38,155 nucleotides of DNA from contig JACRKC010000091.1 in NCBI GenBank assembly GCA_016235555.1, positions 1 through 38,155 on the forward strand, read 5' to 3'. Source of the stretch: Verrucomicrobiota bacterium. GTDB lineage: Bacteria; Verrucomicrobiota; Verrucomicrobiia; Opitutales; Opitutaceae. The position numbers and the translations under genes are program-made. Position 1 is the stretch's first letter, and each line of letters starts with the position of its first letter. Under the pieces are notes generated by a model. That model was given only the letters and a program-made list of their open reading frames with translations. It made no database searches and was not told the origin of the DNA. Positions 35,669 through 38,155 of this stretch are shown in pieces.

Positions 35669-38155
35669 CTATTTCCCGCGCTGCTCCGCCGCCTCGATCT
35701 CGGCCCACGAGGGCGCGCGCCAGAGGTGGAGGTAGCCGAAGCGGTTCATCGCAGCGAGGGTGTTGCCGTCGGGGGAGAACTTGGCCCAGGAGAAAATCGT
35801 GCCGGAGGCTTCGAGGGTGATCAACTGGTGCCAGCCGACGGTGTCCCAGAGCCGCACGGCCTCGGTGCCGCTCGAGGTGATCACGAGCCGCTGGCCGTCG
35901 GCGGAGAAAAGCGTGCCCTTCATCGCCTGGGTCGAGCCGGTGATCGTGTGCACGGGTTGAAACGTCCTTGTGTCCCAGATCGTGGTGGTGGTGCCGGCCG
36001 AGGTGGCCAGCAGGCGGCCGTCGGGCGAAAACGAACCCGGCTCCGAGCCGGTGGTGGTCACGTCGAGTTTGCGCTCGGTGCCGGTGGCGAAGTCGATGAG
36101 GGAGCAAGGTGCGTCGTTGGGCGGCACGACGAGGGCGTTGTTGAAGGACGCCGGCGGCCGGTTGCTCGGGCGCACGAACCCCCAGCGCCCGTCGGGTGAG
36201 ACAATGTAGTCGCTGCGCTCGGTCGGGCGCAGCCACGCCCGCCGGGGCCGGCCGGTGGCGACATCCCATTCCACCAGCTTCCGCTCCGCGGGATCGGAGT
36301 GACTTTGCTGCAGCAGGAGGCGGGTGCGGCCCTCGCGAAAGCCGTGCGGGTAGATTGAGTTCTGGTTGGTGGGCAGGCTCGGATATCCGGGCACGGTGAG
36401 TTCGCCGACGAAGGTCTGCGTTTCCCAATTCCAAAGTTTCACGCGGTTGCCGAGGTAGATCAATCCGGCCACGGGCGCATCCTGCGCGAAGAAGGTGTAG
36501 CCGAGGTTGTCGAATTGCCCGAGCTGATGCCGTTCACGGAAATCCGGCCCGCCAAAGCGGAAGAGCCGGCCCAGGCGGTCGAACGCGATCACCGCGCGGC
36601 TGTCGTTGCTGAAACGCCACGAGTCGGAACCGACCGGCAACGGAATGTCGATGTCGTGATGCGCCGCGCGCGGCTCGGCCCGCGCATCCCAAGCACGGAG
36701 CGTGTGGTCGCTGCCGGCGCTCACCAAGGTGCGTGAGTCCGGGAGCAGCAAGAGGCTGGTCACCGGCAGGGTGTGCCCATGCAGCGTGCGGAGGAGGCGC
36801 CCGTCGGGCACCGACCAGAGGCGGATCGTCTGGTCCGCGCTCGCGGCAGCGAGCGTGCGTCCGTCAGGCCAGAAGACGAGGGCGTTGGCGTAGGCGCGCA
36901 GGCCCGTGAGCGTGGCGACGGTTTTTCCGTCCGCCGCGTCGAGCAACACAATCGTGGCTTCCGCGCTCGTGGCGGCGGCGACGAGCCGGCCGTCGGGTGA
37001 GACGGTGAGCGCCATGATATCCTCGCGGCCGGGCTGCACGCGCCAGCGCTCGCGGGCGGTGGCGAGTTCGACGAGCGCGAGCGACCCGCCGCGCAGTTTG
37101 GCGGCGCCGAGAGCGCGGTCAGCCGACAGCGCGAGCACATTCGCGCCCACCGCGAGCGCGGGGAAGGCTGGCCCGGGCTCGCCGGCCGGCAGGCGCCAGT
37201 GCACCAGGCTCCGCGAGCCGTCGCGCGTAAACAACGAGCGGCCGTCGGCGGAAAAAAAGAACTGGAGCGGCGTGTGCTCAGCGTCCCATTCGGCGACGAT
37301 TTGCTGCGTGAGAAAATTCCACAGACGCACGCGCCCCTTCCCCGCGTTGCGTTCCGTCCAGCCGATGACGAGCAACGGCTGGACGGGCGAAAACGCCGCC
37401 ATCGAATACGCTGTCGTCTCCGGCATCGGCACCGCGCGGCTCTCGTGCGTGCGCACGTTGACGAGGTGGATGGCGCCGCGGCTCTGCTCGCGCGTGGCGA
37501 CCCACTCGCCGTCGGCCGACGCGGACAGCACATACGTATGCACGCGCTCGGTGGTGAGCGTCTCGCGGCGGCCGACTTGCCACAGGTAGCGCCACTCCCA
37601 TCCGCGCAAATCTTTCTCGCCGGGCTTGGGTCGCTGACGGTCGAGCGCCTCGCGGGCGCGGCCGAGATTGTCGGCGGCCAGTGCTTGCTGCGCGAGGTTG
37701 AGATCGCTCGCGTATGATCGGTAGCGCATGGCCAGCGCCTGCGCCTCGGCGCGCTGACGCAAGTCCGACTCGACGGCCCGCAGGCGTGACTGCTCGCGTT
37801 CGCCGAGCTGGGCGGTTTGTTGTGCAGCGACGGCGGCGCGTTCGGCGCGGGTGGCGCGCACCGCCTGCCCCACGCTCACGACGGCGCCGATTACAAGCGC
37901 GGCCGCGATCGCGGCGGCGGCGGTGAACACGACGCGGTGCCGGCGGATGAGTTTGCCGAGCAGATACGCCTGGCTCGGCGAGCGGGCGATCACGGGCTCG
38001 TGGCCGAGGTAACGCTGCACGTCGGCCGCGAACGCGCTCGCGCTCTCGTAGCGGCGCGTCCGGTTCTTCTCCAGCGCCTTCATCACGATCCAGTCGAGAT
38101 CGCCGCGGAGATCGGCGGCTGACGGTTGTCGGGCGGGGTCGCCGAACCCCGCCGA
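35669..38155 (-). CDS. Ser/Thr protein kinase with C-terminal WD40 repeats (5' end outside window)
   Basis: The 829 C-terminal residues of a Hanks-type kinase are present; the catalytic core lies beyond the window end. The segment LDWIVMKALEKNRTRRYESASAFAADVQRYLGHEPV is the typical end of the kinase domain in Planctomycetes/Verrucomicrobia WD40 kinases. A transmembrane helix (VVFTAAAAIAAALVIGAVVSVG) follows, then a coiled coil, the segment ALDRQRPKPGEKDLRGWEWRYLW, and a run of WD40-like blades to the stop. It is likely membrane-anchored with an external beta-propeller sensing or binding partners. The frame is open to position 38155, and a 24-nt palindrome at 38131-38154 is read in frame as AGFGDPAR. 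Confidence 0.9.
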   Translation of the reverse strand, partial: SAGFGDPARQPSAADLRGDLDWIVMKALEKNRTRRYESASAFAADVQRYLGHEPVIARSPSQAYLLGKLIRRHRVVFTAAAAIAAALVIGAVVSVGQAVRATRAERAAVAAQQTAQLGEREQSRLRAVESDLRQRAEAQALAMRYRSYASDLNLAQQALAADNLGRAREALDRQRPKPGEKDLRGWEWRYLWQVGRRETLTTERVHTYVLSASADGEWVATREQSRGAIHLVNVRTHESRAVPMPETTAYSMAAFSPVQPLLVIGWTERNAGKGRVRLWNFLTQQIVAEWDAEHTPLQFFFSADGRSLFTRDGSRSLVHWRLPAGEPGPAFPALAVGANVLALSADRALGAAKLRGGSLALVELATARERWRVQPGREDIMALTVSPDGRLVAAATSAEATIVLLDAADGKTVATLTGLRAYANALVFWPDGRTLAAASADQTIRLWSVPDGRLLRTLHGHTLPVTSLLLLPDSRTLVSAGSDHTLRAWDARAEPRAAHHDIDIPLPVGSDSWRFSNDSRAVIAFDRLGRLFRFGGPDFRERHQLGQFDNLGYTFFAQDAPVAGLIYLGNRVKLWNWETQTFVGELTVPGYPSLPTNQNSIYPHGFREGRTRLLLQQSHSDPAERKLVEWDVATGRPRRAWLRPTERSDYIVSPDGRWGFVRPSNRPPASFNNALVVPPNDAPCSLIDFATGTERKLDVTTTGSEPGSFSPDGRLLATSAGTTTTIWDTRTFQPVHTITGSTQAMKGTLFSADGQRLVITSSGTEAVRLWDTVGWHQLITLEASGTIFSWAKFSPDGNTLAAMNRFGYLHLWRAPSWAEIEAAEQRGK
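38131..38154. repeat. In-frame palindrome at the window end, inside the kinase gene
   Basis: Identical over 24 nt to the intergenic palindrome at 10217-10240. It lies between the kinase catalytic domain and the LDWIVMKALEKNR segment. Confidence 0.88.

Overview
The window is high-GC DNA from a Gram-negative bacterium, most likely a Verrucomicrobiota member close to Opitutaceae. This placement is inferred from the gene content: three large TonB-dependent receptors with a short TonB-box-like N-terminus, a Ser/Thr kinase with a C-terminal WD40 propeller, an ECF sigma factor of the type usually found with such kinases, secreted GH10 and GH95 enzymes, and many long palindromic repeats between genes. 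No rRNA, tRNA or CRISPR array was seen.

Layout. 167-5757: a membrane hybrid histidine kinase (-) diverges from a RecD2-type helicase gene (+). 5758-8656: a repeat-filled gap, then an unrecognised protein followed 2 bp later by a PIN-domain protein (+), meeting tail to tail an unusual DUF1016_N-thermonuclease fusion (-). 8849-13404: secreted GH10 xylanase (+), an unrecognised exported protein (-), a ChaN-like lipoprotein (+) and a Uma2-family nuclease (+), separated by repeats. 13822-18610: TonB receptor 1 (-) diverging from gamma-glutamyltransferase (+). 19042-22612: TonB receptor 2 and an AraC-type regulator (+), bracketed by two inverted copies of one repeat of about 138 bp. 23192-30114: a 1225-residue secreted protein, probably a new or poorly described glycoside hydrolase, then a secreted GH95 alpha-L-fucosidase (+). 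30304-31884: a decayed island with two toxin-antitoxin pairs (-), a GH95 fragment and an IS5-like transposase remnant. 32152-38155: an ECF sigma factor, TonB receptor 3 and a WD40 kinase cut by the window end, all on the minus strand.

The gene content fits a polysaccharide-degrading lifestyle: exported hydrolases (GH10, GH95, the large protein), outer-membrane TonB transporters, and local regulators (AraC, ECF sigma/kinase, hybrid kinase).

The most striking feature is the repeat population. At least three long families (called A, B and C here) and about ten single palindromes fill nearly every intergenic gap. Related palindromes also lie in frame inside recD2 (four places), the GH95 gene (two places) and the WD40 kinase (one place, a 24-nt exact match to an intergenic copy). 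One family-A arm supplies the last codons and stop of the histidine kinase. The degenerate GH95 fragment lacks one of the inserts found in the intact gene, which is internal evidence that the insert was gained.
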